Source of the DNA: Tunturiibacter gelidiferens
GTDB lineage: Bacteria > Acidobacteriota > Terriglobia > Terriglobales > Acidobacteriaceae
Reading direction: 5' to 3'
Assembly (NCBI RefSeq): GCF_013410115.1
Contig: NZ_JACCCV010000001.1
Coordinates: 2,232,001-2,296,000, forward strand
Length of the DNA stretch: 64,000 nucleotides
Both the position numbers and the translations under genes were made by a program. The notes under the pieces were generated by a model that saw only the letters and a program-made list of their open reading frames with translations, was not told the DNA's origin and searched no databases. The stretch's first letter is position 1. The number at the start of each line of letters is the position of its first letter. Below, one piece after another: positions 36,301 to 44,200 of the stretch.

Positions 36301-39300
36301 TGTGCCACCTGTAAACACCTCGGTCACAGTCGGTTTTCCTGCAACCTTTACTGTTGCGGCTAGCGGTTCCGGAACGCTCACATACCAATGGTCTGTGGCT
36401 GGAAGTGAAGTCGAGGGAGCAACCGGCCCCACCCTCACCACGCCGTCCACCACGCTCGCGCAAAACGGCGAGAGTGTCACAGTAACCATCAGTAGCAACT
36501 TCGGCCAGGTCACATCGATCTCCGTCACACTCACAGTGGATCAGGCGGCCCCAGTCGCCATCACCGCGCAACCTGCCCCGCAGACCGCCGTCGTCGGACA
36601 GGCTGCAACCTTCACCGTAGGTGCCACCGGTTCGCCTCAGCTCAACTACCAGTGGTTTCAGAATGGTGTGCAGGTCGCAACCGGCCCGCAACCCAGTTAC
36701 ACCACGTCCGTACTTACGTCTGTCGGAACGGCCAGCGTCTATGTCATTGTCAGCAATCCCCTCGGCCAGCTTCAATCGTCGACGGCGACGCTCACAGTCA
36801 ACGCCCCCACTCCGGTGAGCATCACCACCTCGCCTGCTAGTCAGATCGTTGCGGCCAACCAGCCGGTGCAGTTTACCGCTGTAGTAGCCGGCTCTGCGCC
36901 CTACACGTATCAGTGGCAGTTCACTCCCAAGGGAGGCAACGCCACCATCCTTGTCAGCAACACGCAAGCCTCGAACATCATCACCTTCACCATCCCCGCC
37001 ATGAGTGCCGCCAATGTTGGTGCGTTCACAGTGACGGTCAACAACGCTGCCAACGCTCCCGTCACCAGCGCCGCCGCGCAGTTGACGCTTGCGCCGCCAG
37101 GAATCAATCTCGCGTTAGACAAGCTCGCAACCTCCAGCACCTCGCAAAACGCCTGCAACGATATAACGACAACGCCACCTCTCTCCGGCGCAGGCTGCCT
37201 CGGAGCGGAGAACGCAGTCGACGGCAACCTCAACACTCGTTGGGGATCGGCGACCGCAGGGGCAGCTCCAACGCCTCCCGTCACAGGTGTCGACCCATCC
37301 TGGCTGCAGGTGGATCTAGGTTCGGTGCAGGCCTTCAATACGGTCATCATCAACTGGGAAAATGCATACGCCGCGCAGTACCAGATTCAATACACCAACC
37401 AGGATCCAACGACCAACCCAACCTGGAACGTAGCATTCACCAACAACGCCGGAGCAGGTGGAACGGAGACCCTTAACTTCCCAACCGTTCAGGCCCGCTA
37501 TATCCGGATGTTCGGCACACTGCGTGGCGGGAACTACGGCTACTCGATCTACGAGTTCCAGGTCTACAACGTCGCTCAATGCGGCGGCCCAAACGAGCGC
37601 TACACGATCAACACCAGCAACCCCAACTTGGTGCTCGATAACCTGCTAGGTCTCACTTGGACCCGCACCATCCAGACCGACAGCGCAATCGGCTCGCAGT
37701 TCACCGGCGTAAGTGCCGCGGCTTATTGCAAGAGCATCAACATGCGCCTCCCCACCGAGCCTGAAGCGCTTGGCATCAGTGGCAACAACAACGCGTCGTG
37801 TGCCTTCCCCGGTACGTGGAGCACATGGACCTCAACTGTCGATCCGAATGATGCAAGCGAAACCGCGATCGTCAACTTCGACGGCAGCGCTACAGAGAAC
37901 GTAACCAACAACTTCCCAGGCGCCACCCTCTGCACTGTGGGCACATCCGCAGCTCAGGCTCCAGCTATCCAAACGCAGCCACAACCCACTACGGTCAACG
38001 TAGGACAACAAGCAACCTTCACGGTGGTCGCTACCGGGACACCTGCGCCAACCTACCAGTGGCTCAACAACGGAAATCCCATCACAGGTGCGACCGGTGC
38101 TGTTTACATCACGCCACCAACAGTCGCTACCGACAACGGCACCTCCTTCAGTGTCACCGTCTCCAATGGAAGCGGCGACATCACCAGCAACGCTGCTGTA
38201 CTCACGGTAACGAACAACACAGGCGGAGGCGGTACCGGCGGCAATCCGCCTCCTCCTCCGCCGCCACCTCCGGCCTGCGGCAATGCCACAGCCTGCACCG
38301 GCAATGGCAGCGGTCCCGCTCCAGTCGGTTCCAACCTGGCGCTCAACATGACAGCAACCTCCAGCGACAATGAGAGCGAATCTTTCCCGCCGACGAATGG
38401 CGTGGATGGCAACTTCAACACGCGCTGGTCGTCTGCCTTCGAGGACAACGAGTGGTTCCAGGTAGATCTCGGCTCGATTCAGCCCATCGGACAAGTCCTC
38501 ATACGGTGGCAGAGTGCCTTTGGCACGTCTTACCTGATCCAAACCTCCACCGATGGACAAACGTGGGCTACGGCGTTTCAACAAAAGAATGGACAGGGAG
38601 GAATCGATAACCTCACCTTCCCAACCGTGAACGCGCGCTATGTGCGGATGCAGGGGCAGACCCGCTCTTCACAGTACGGCTACTCGTTCTGGGAGTTTGA
38701 AGTCTACGGGCCTCTCGCGCCGACGATCGTAACCCAACCTATCAACCAAACCGTAGTTGCTGGTGCCACGGCGCAGTTCACCGTCGTGGCGGGCGGTATT
38801 GGCCCATTCACATACCAATGGCTTCTCAATGGGGCCAACATCCCTGGTGCGATAAGCGCCACCTATACGACACCTGCTCTTTCGGTGGCGGATAGCGGCA
38901 GCTCGTTCAGCGTAGTCGTCAGCAATGGACTCGCTTCGACTACCTCATCGAATGCTCTACTGACGGTCAACGCACCGCCTCAAAACCAGACAGCCGGCAT
39001 CGCAAACCTGGCGTTGGGCAAACCTGCAACATCCAGTGGCAACGAGAACGCCGGACTTGGCCCGCCCAATGCCGTGGATGGCGATCTCACCACTCGCTGG
39101 TCGTCGGCCTTCACCGACAATCAGTGGCTCGAAGTCGACCTCGGCTCTCCAATGACCATCAACAAGGTGGTGATCTATTGGGAGGCTGCCTACGGCAAGG
39201 CATACGATATTCAGGTCTCGAACGATGAGCAGACCTGGACCACCGTAGCCACGCAGAACGCAGGCGCCGGTGGTGTGGAGACGCTTACCTTCCCGAGCGT

Positions 39301-41479
39301 CGTCAACCGCTACATCCGTCTGGTGGGCATCACCAGGGCTACGGCGTATGGCTACTCGCTCTTCGAGTTCCAGGTCTACGGCGCAGATGTCCCGGCAATC
39401 CTCACGCAGCCGGCCAACCAGACAGTGAACAGCGGCAGCACCGCAACGTTCAGCGCCACGGTTGGCGGCGACGGCCCCTTCACCTACCAGTGGCTGAGAA
39501 ATGGCGTCGCCATCCCGGGCGCCACAACAACCAGCTACACCACGCCTTCCGTGATGTCGACGGACAACGGCAGCACCTTCGCCATCGCCGTCACCAACAA
39601 TAGCGGCACCACCACCTCCACCGCGGCGATCCTGACGGTCAACTCCAGTACGCCTACGGGCACAAACCTGGCGCTCAATCAGCCGGCAACCTCGAGCGGC
39701 AACGAGAACGCCGGCCTGGGGCCAGCCAACGCGGTCGATGGCAATGCAACCACTCGCTGGTCTTCGGCCTTCGTGGATCCCTCATGGCTGCAGGTCGACC
39801 TGGGCTCCACGAAGACGATTGGGCAGGTCGTAATCCAATGGCAAAACGCCTACGGTAAGGCCTACCAGATTCAGGTCTCGAACGATCAACAGAGCTGGAC
39901 AACCGTCTACACGCAATCTTCCGGCACCGGTGGAGTGGAAAACATCACCTTCCCACCCGCAAGCGGACGCTACGTTCGTATGTTCGGAACCACTCGCTCG
40001 TCACCATACGGCTACTCCATCTATGAGTTCCAGGTCTACGGTGCTGGCAGTGCTCCAACCATCACCACCGAACCCGCTAACCAGACGGCCAACGTCGGCG
40101 GAACTGCCACCTTCACGGTCGTCGCCGGTGGCACAGGCCCCTTCACTTACCAGTGGCTAAAGAACAACGCCCCTATAACGGGCGCCGTCTCCGCGAGTTA
40201 CACCACTCCTGTTCTTGCCGCGACCGACAACGGGAACCAGTACAGCGTCATCGTTGGCAACAGCAGTGGAACTGTCAATTCAACACCTGCGACTCTTACG
40301 GTTAACAACTCCGGCTCGGGTTACACCATCTATCCGGGCTTCATCGGAGTCGATCTGAACAACAACACCGGCGGGGTGTGGGCGGACAACCAGGTGTACG
40401 TCACTGTTATCGGGATCGATCCCAACACTGGGAAGTTCTCCTATCTGACTCCAGACGGCACGATCGTTGACTTCACCCTCAACGACAGCTCCGCCACCGG
40501 TCACCTCACCAAGAACGGTAAGAACTACGGCAACTACTCCTTCAACCTTGCCCAAAGCAAGCTGTTGAAGATTCCTACCTTCATCTCAGCCCGCGCGTAC
40601 ATCTCGCTCGGCCAACCTCTGTACGTTCAGGTCAACGGAGACGGCAACGGCAACGTAACCGGCTACGCAGGCCCTAACCCCCAGAACGCCACCGACCCCA
40701 ACATCAACACCAACTTCGACTGGTACGAATTCAACAACCAGAACGGTATCTTCATCAACACCACGCAGGTTGACGAGTTCGGCCTGCCCCTACTCCTCGA
40801 TGTCTGGGGTGCAGGCGGAACATTCCACCAGCAAGTCGGTATTACCGAATCCATCGCACAAATCGATAGTGAGTTCGCCAGTCAGGTCCCGGCGCAATTC
40901 CAGCCACCCACAATGTCGAACCTTCGCATCCTCTCGCCGTCCAAGCTCTCCATGGCCTCCGGCGGAGCGAACGCGAACTACTTCGACAGCTACATCGCTG
41001 GAGCCTGGAAGTCGTACAATACCACACCGCTCTCGATAACGCTCAACGGTCGAACATTCACAGGCACGTCTTCGGCATCGACACTCACGTTCACCGAGAC
41101 CAACCCATCCTCATCTCACACTGGCGAAGTCTTCGTCGTGCAACAGCCGTCAACGCAAGATGTGCTCGAATGCGCTGGCACCATGGCCAGCGGGGTTTCA
41201 GGTACGACTCCGCAACTCCAAGATGAAAATGCTGTCCAACTGCAGTTGGAAAACCAGATATGCTCGGCGACCAACCGCGGTGTCCTCCTCACCCCAGCCA
41301 ACTGGGCCAGCGTCTCGGCCTACTACAACGCGTCGTCAGCCAACTTCTACTCGCAGTTCTGGCATAAACACTCAATTGGGGGACTAGCATACGGCTTTTC
41401 CTACGACGACAACAACAACCAAAGCACCACAATCACCACACCAAAACCAGAACACATGGCGTTCGGCATAGGGTGGTAG
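33344..41479 (+). CDS. Giant secreted glycosidase: GH2-type module, Ig and F5/8C repeats, GH64 beta-1,3-glucanase
   Basis: About 2711 residues; the start at 33344 has AAAGGAGCATC upstream, but 33317 and 33479 are possible. The signal hydrophobic stretch is near 46-67 (MPAIAAMLLFLFAILSPCLAGAQ), late for a signal peptide unless 33479 is used. Order by residue: GH2 jelly roll 126-249, GH2 Ig-like 279-424, TIM barrel 428-722, post-barrel domains 739-969, three Ig-like 981-1250, F5/8C 1250-1410, DUF1566-like 1410-1538, Ig 1539-1624, Gly/Pro linker 1625-1662, F5/8C 1663-1789, Ig, F5/8C 1884-2014, Ig, F5/8C 2105-2234, Ig 2236-2323, GH64 2326-2711. GH64 keeps TNFDWYEF (E2462) and TQVDEFG (D2477), matching the acid/base pair, and QFWHKHSIGGLAYGFSYDD. 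It probably degrades a mixed beta-glucan outside the cell. Confidence 0.92.
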   Translation: MSVLVSSLQNKSNTETLEVLVVVGQLRSEFVEVEPVVPRSLKGSRMPAIAAMLLFLFAILSPCLAGAQQQVETSLPLSQRFTINLAAGVPEYVGDASSTSNAPQSQWWFENTKNSTTYSTSSFVESSDPAWHQVGLPYDANIARTFLNQDSGGGQGSLNGQENWYRLHFKVDPKYAGQKFLLNLEGTHTGVQVFINGTLLQGISAVAADAQATHVVGFVPVVVDLTPYLHTDGATDNVIAVDVSRGDAWFEQPNFSGAFRFGQAMAGLFRNVYLYVTNPVHIPLNVYSNQKTWGTYVGTVSEVPAGEGTATAASAVVEVQTNVVNETASTQQVTLTTQIVDASGNVVVTAPPITQSVSPMTSNTFPSTPAPMFDQLITVTNPTLWYPNNSTYGKPYMYKVYHIVSVNGVVVDSFQSPLGIRTITWDANFPYFNGHAMYLWGGASRYDYPALGSSVPDEQWWRDMAQIAAQGGNIWRPGHSTSSEEMVEAADAFGIMIDQPSGDGEGYWNASSNPTADDLQLKQEVHRDMIVRDRSHPSILAWEEDNGGMNQTLANELATIETSWDNINPRVQSDRTYSPSYAYMGECDGAGCEAGIKGQNPNNPAFGAEYWDNMGTGRGTQTGTGANTVYAYDYELAFAAPYLDDWRQGKEANAFGMAQWYFADTPGEDSLWAEFQNQPAMVHLVRSLGYSSVDQNRFPRLLYYIYQANWVPYSIQPVVHLGHHWNRAYEYTPGTPIQENAFSNCPSVRLLINGVAKDPVTGAALADQVPNPWNINSHADLSQSSTVIPGQVHWMVNWAPGTVTAECLDINGNVVPGVTHTVTTAGAENKIVLSVVPEVVKPDGTSFKWTSNGSDAAFVQAEVQDANGNLVPTAADNVTFTVTGPAMYMGGTQQLVADPSWTNYYQDAFSEAHSTDIGGLPYGFFHAPGDPELNFDGGLQKIALRSTFTPGTVTVTATAPGLASASVQLTSVTPPAPSQSQPPAIIVPPVNTSVTVGFPATFTVAASGSGTLTYQWSVAGSEVEGATGPTLTTPSTTLAQNGESVTVTISSNFGQVTSISVTLTVDQAAPVAITAQPAPQTAVVGQAATFTVGATGSPQLNYQWFQNGVQVATGPQPSYTTSVLTSVGTASVYVIVSNPLGQLQSSTATLTVNAPTPVSITTSPASQIVAANQPVQFTAVVAGSAPYTYQWQFTPKGGNATILVSNTQASNIITFTIPAMSAANVGAFTVTVNNAANAPVTSAAAQLTLAPPGINLALDKLATSSTSQNACNDITTTPPLSGAGCLGAENAVDGNLNTRWGSATAGAAPTPPVTGVDPSWLQVDLGSVQAFNTVIINWENAYAAQYQIQYTNQDPTTNPTWNVAFTNNAGAGGTETLNFPTVQARYIRMFGTLRGGNYGYSIYEFQVYNVAQCGGPNERYTINTSNPNLVLDNLLGLTWTRTIQTDSAIGSQFTGVSAAAYCKSINMRLPTEPEALGISGNNNASCAFPGTWSTWTSTVDPNDASETAIVNFDGSATENVTNNFPGATLCTVGTSAAQAPAIQTQPQPTTVNVGQQATFTVVATGTPAPTYQWLNNGNPITGATGAVYITPPTVATDNGTSFSVTVSNGSGDITSNAAVLTVTNNTGGGGTGGNPPPPPPPPPACGNATACTGNGSGPAPVGSNLALNMTATSSDNESESFPPTNGVDGNFNTRWSSAFEDNEWFQVDLGSIQPIGQVLIRWQSAFGTSYLIQTSTDGQTWATAFQQKNGQGGIDNLTFPTVNARYVRMQGQTRSSQYGYSFWEFEVYGPLAPTIVTQPINQTVVAGATAQFTVVAGGIGPFTYQWLLNGANIPGAISATYTTPALSVADSGSSFSVVVSNGLASTTSSNALLTVNAPPQNQTAGIANLALGKPATSSGNENAGLGPPNAVDGDLTTRWSSAFTDNQWLEVDLGSPMTINKVVIYWEAAYGKAYDIQVSNDEQTWTTVATQNAGAGGVETLTFPSVVNRYIRLVGITRATAYGYSLFEFQVYGADVPAILTQPANQTVNSGSTATFSATVGGDGPFTYQWLRNGVAIPGATTTSYTTPSVMSTDNGSTFAIAVTNNSGTTTSTAAILTVNSSTPTGTNLALNQPATSSGNENAGLGPANAVDGNATTRWSSAFVDPSWLQVDLGSTKTIGQVVIQWQNAYGKAYQIQVSNDQQSWTTVYTQSSGTGGVENITFPPASGRYVRMFGTTRSSPYGYSIYEFQVYGAGSAPTITTEPANQTANVGGTATFTVVAGGTGPFTYQWLKNNAPITGAVSASYTTPVLAATDNGNQYSVIVGNSSGTVNSTPATLTVNNSGSGYTIYPGFIGVDLNNNTGGVWADNQVYVTVIGIDPNTGKFSYLTPDGTIVDFTLNDSSATGHLTKNGKNYGNYSFNLAQSKLLKIPTFISARAYISLGQPLYVQVNGDGNGNVTGYAGPNPQNATDPNINTNFDWYEFNNQNGIFINTTQVDEFGLPLLLDVWGAGGTFHQQVGITESIAQIDSEFASQVPAQFQPPTMSNLRILSPSKLSMASGGANANYFDSYIAGAWKSYNTTPLSITLNGRTFTGTSSASTLTFTETNPSSSHTGEVFVVQQPSTQDVLECAGTMASGVSGTTPQLQDENAVQLQLENQICSATNRGVLLTPANWASVSAYYNASSANFYSQFWHKHSIGGLAYGFSYDDNNNQSTTITTPKPEHMAFGIGW

Positions 41480-42521
41480 GAAGTCTGGCGAAATGTAGCG
41501 TGGCGCCTTCGCAAGCTGCGGGCGTCACGCTGCGACCGCCGATCCATTCTCAACGACGAAAGGTGACGATGATGAGCGGTCCATGCAAGCGAGATAACCT
41601 CCGAAGAACACCCAACTGGAAGCGATTACATCTTCCCTCGACGCTCTGAAGGCTTATCACGGGCAAACCGGAAGCGATCCACTTGTTTGTCGTATGACGG
41701 GCAAACCGCACCTTACTGCCCGGTGCTCCGACGGAGTCGCCATGCCGCCGCGGATCGCTGGGTTTGGTAATCGAGACCGCTTCGAATAATTGGCAAGATT
41801 GGATCGCACGGGGCGGCAGGATAACAGTGCATCCGGAATGCCGCCAGTGACAACATAATGTTGCACTCAGCGGCAGCATTCCATGCAATCTGCAGTTAAC
41901 GGACAATAGAGCATGCTAAGGATCATTCGGTTTGCGGAGCGTCTAAACTGATCCTGTGCGGGCCCTGTAATGGGATAGCGTGCCCGGCCATAAAGGAGGG
42001 GCCAACTATGAACAACCTAAGCAATTTGTGCTTTCGCCCCCATCCTTTGCGCACTCTGTATCCGGGTGGAGCTCTTATCGTTTGAAGATGCGATAGCGTT
42101 CTGTCTTGCATCTCGCTTGTATATCTAGAGCTACAACGGAATTATGATCGGCTGCATCCAACAGCGCTGAGATTGCTAGGACTATGAAGCCAAGGGATGC
42201 AGTAATCTCTTTCGAGTGTTTGCCGCCTAACTAGCTCCAAGTCACTGAAACGGTCGAGGGCGGAGACATTCGTCACCCGCAGGTGACACGAAATCCCAAT
42301 GTTGTGACGGAGATGGAAAAGAAATATATGTTCTTCGCAGAACAGGCTAATACCGCGAGAAAGCATATTAGTCGAGGACAGTCTTGCGTTTTCAACGTCT
42401 ACTATCGGGAGGCTTAATCCCCAGAAGAGACGCTACCCCCGATAAGTCCTTTAGACAACGTATCTCCGGAGCCTTGCGTCTAATTGGGGTGGGAAGTAGA
42501 GCAACGATCCCACGGTGAGCG
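41480..42521. other. Long non-coding stretch
   Basis: No large gene. Short reverse-strand frames (41550-41906 and inside it) read as low-complexity sequence with no recognisable domain. At 42008 a 25-codon frame has a very strong ribosome site (see separate entry). Beyond 42090 the sequence is AT-richer and may contain the promoter of the response-regulator gene. I see no terminator after the giant glycosidase beyond weak stems. Confidence 0.4.
42008..42085 (+). CDS. Candidate 25-residue small ORF with strong ribosome site
   Basis: ATG at 42008 is preceded by AAAGGAGGGGCCAACT, one of the best Shine-Dalgarno sites in the window. The frame ends with TGA at 42083-42085 and encodes MNNLSNLCFRPHPLRTLYPG plus five residues. 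No homology is recognised. It may be a leader peptide or a chance match. Confidence 0.25.
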   Translation: MNNLSNLCFRPHPLRTLYPGGALIV

Positions 42522-43403
42522 ATGCCCCATACGAAAATAGAGCACTCTATCGTAGACGATGAGATATTGGCTACACCAAAAATATTGCTCGTTGATGATG
42601 ACGAAACCACCCGCGAAATCCTTAGTGCAATTCTTGAAACTAGTGGATTTCAAGTCGTTGTGGCTGCGAATGTCAACGATGCTCTCAGCCTTATAGGCGC
42701 TCAGACTTTCGACGTATTGCTAAGCGACCTTCACATGCCCAATCCAGGTGATGGACTAACTGTGGTCAGCGCCATGCGCCATGCTAATCCCAAAGCCGTG
42801 ACGCTCATCCTCAGTTCGTATCCCGCAATGAAAGAGGCTGCGGAGGCGATTTTGCTACAAGCGGATGGCGTTCTGGTAAAACCGATGGCGGTAGTCATGC
42901 TGGTCGATCTAATCAGAGGACGGCTGAAGCAGAGGACAATTCCTGCGCGAGTTATAGCGAGCGTTGCCGATATCCTCGAAGAGGAGACACAATCGACAAT
43001 CAGTGATTGGCTTCTGCGTGTTGAACTTGAGCCTGACATTATTACTATCCCTTTGGGTTATGACGACCGTACCGCACACCTCCTAGACCTATTCAGTGAC
43101 CTTGTTTGTCGTCTTCGCTACCCACTACCATTGGGTACGCGTGCCCTGGTGTCCACCGCAGCAGCTCAGCATGGGGTAGACCGACGTAGGCAGGGCTATA
43201 CGGCAGCGATGATGGTGGAAGAATCGCGAATGGTGCAGGTAAGCATCTTCCATACCTTGCAAAATAATCTGTACAGAGTGAACTTTAGTCTGGTCTTGGT
43301 GGGAGTAATGACGATAGCAGACGAGGTAGACTCGCAACTCGCTCAGGCGATGGCGAGCTATGTTTCAGAGTCAAACCTTGACGCTCTACCTGTAGTTGCC
43401 TAG
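42522..43403 (+). CDS. Response regulator with REC and RsbR-type output domain
   Basis: 293 residues. The REC domain (about 19-140) has ILLVDDDE at the acidic pocket and VLLSDLHMP with the phospho-acceptor D; TLILSSYP and VLVKPM supply the conserved Ser/Thr and Lys. The C-terminal half (about 160-293) matches the RsbRD/sensor-globin-like N-terminal helical domain: TISDWLLRVELEPDI, LGYDDRTAHLLDLFSDLVCRL, and HGVDRRRQGYTAAMMVEESRM. Without an HTH it probably acts by protein contact, perhaps in stressosome-type signalling. No kinase is adjacent. A terminator hairpin follows. Confidence 0.87.
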   Translation: MPHTKIEHSIVDDEILATPKILLVDDDETTREILSAILETSGFQVVVAANVNDALSLIGAQTFDVLLSDLHMPNPGDGLTVVSAMRHANPKAVTLILSSYPAMKEAAEAILLQADGVLVKPMAVVMLVDLIRGRLKQRTIPARVIASVADILEEETQSTISDWLLRVELEPDIITIPLGYDDRTAHLLDLFSDLVCRLRYPLPLGTRALVSTAAAQHGVDRRRQGYTAAMMVEESRMVQVSIFHTLQNNLYRVNFSLVLVGVMTIADEVDSQLAQAMASYVSESNLDALPVVA

Positions 43404-43441
43404 CCCCTACACGGTGCATTAAATACGCGCTGTTCAATACA

Positions 43442-43483
43442 ACGCCGCATCACTCTGAGGATTGAGTAATGCGGCGTCTTTTT
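43442..43483 (+). terminator. Rho-independent terminator after the response regulator
   Basis: ACGCCGCAT at 43442-43450 pairs with ATGCGGCGT at 43469-43477, followed by CTTTTT. The inner CACTC/GAGTA adds a partial stem. It is positioned 39 bases after the stop. Confidence 0.85.
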
Positions 43484-43683
43484 GCGTTTGGGGAGAGCTA
43501 CTTGGAACGAGGCTCTGCCTGGGCATTTCTTCAGGACGAATCACGTCCACGCCTACTGTAATGGAACTCGCCGGACTGCTCACAAAAACCAGAGTACCGT
43601 GACGATCAACTTTTGCAACAACGCCAGAGCTTCGCCTTACACTATCTTGATTTAAGGAAACACTGTCTCTGAATACTATTCGC

Positions 43684-43731
43684 AAAGCCTCTGACTCTTC
43701 CTCTAAGCAGGATTGCGGCAGGGGCTTTTTT
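43684..43731. terminator. Second terminator-like hairpin
   Basis: AAAGCCTCTG at 43684-43693 pairs with CAGGGGCTTT ending at 43728 (one G-T wobble), followed by three more T; the loop is long. It could terminate on either strand. Confidence 0.5.
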
Positions 43732-43807
43732 CGTTTCGGGAGAACTATTTCTCATCAGGAATGCGCCAACGGTAGAGTCGGAGTTGCGGTCGCGCGGCTT
43801 GTCTCCA

Positions 43808-44200
43808 TTAGGCGACAATGACGGCAAAGGATTCGAGAGTTTCCACGTGAAGGACCCCAACGGCTTGGGTAAGGTACTCTCTCGTCCTGGGCAATCTGTT
43901 TGATCCTATCCTCCGTGATGTTCGTCGCCTGTCGCTGGCCAAATGGCGCGTGATACGCGGTGCATATTGCGAGCTCGCCTCCGACTGTAAGCGGCGTTCG
44001 TACTGGAGCAGACGGTCATTGGCAGAAAAGTAGTCGATGAGAGCGTCTGCGACAGCTCGATTGTCGAAGCTGGCATAGTTTCCGACAATCTCGGTCGCAG
44101 CGGGTAGGCCATCAGAGGAGATGAGCGCTTCCTTCAGTACATTTGTTGCATCTTTTTGGAAGAATAGTCGGAACGACTGGATTCCAACTAGCGACCTCAA
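43808..44200 (-). pseudogene. Broken hypothetical gene next to the peptidase
   Basis: The reverse frame starts at TTG 44200, overlapping the stop of the peptidase C-terminal part (TTGA). It reads SFRLFFQKDATNVLKEAL, GYASFDNRAV-like segments and DRLLQYERRLQSEASS, then loses sense. Another frame resumes with ATNITEDRIKQIAQDER, so a frameshift near 43940 seems likely. The pattern of a D-R-L-L-x-Y-E-R-x-L helix followed by such a tail resembles small acidobacterial hypothetical proteins, which I cannot name. Function unknown. Confidence 0.3.

Larger units (their letters stand above)
43404..43807. other. Gap with two terminator-like hairpins
   Basis: Hairpins at 43442-43483 and 43684-43731, both followed by T-runs, and related flanks (GCGTTTGGGGAGAGCTACT and TCGTTTCGGGAGAACTATT). 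The reverse-strand frame 43434-43685 contains VVAKVDRHGTLVFVSSP but has no support as a gene. Confidence 0.45.

Noticed and set aside
36285..40312. Tandem DNA repeats or CRISPR inside the giant gene
   Set aside because: The periodicity is protein-level Ig and F5/8C modules within an open frame, not spacer-separated DNA repeats.
41550..41906. Reverse-strand 118-codon hypothetical gene
   Set aside because: Low-complexity translation with no ribosome site, no conserved pattern and competing frames of similar length.
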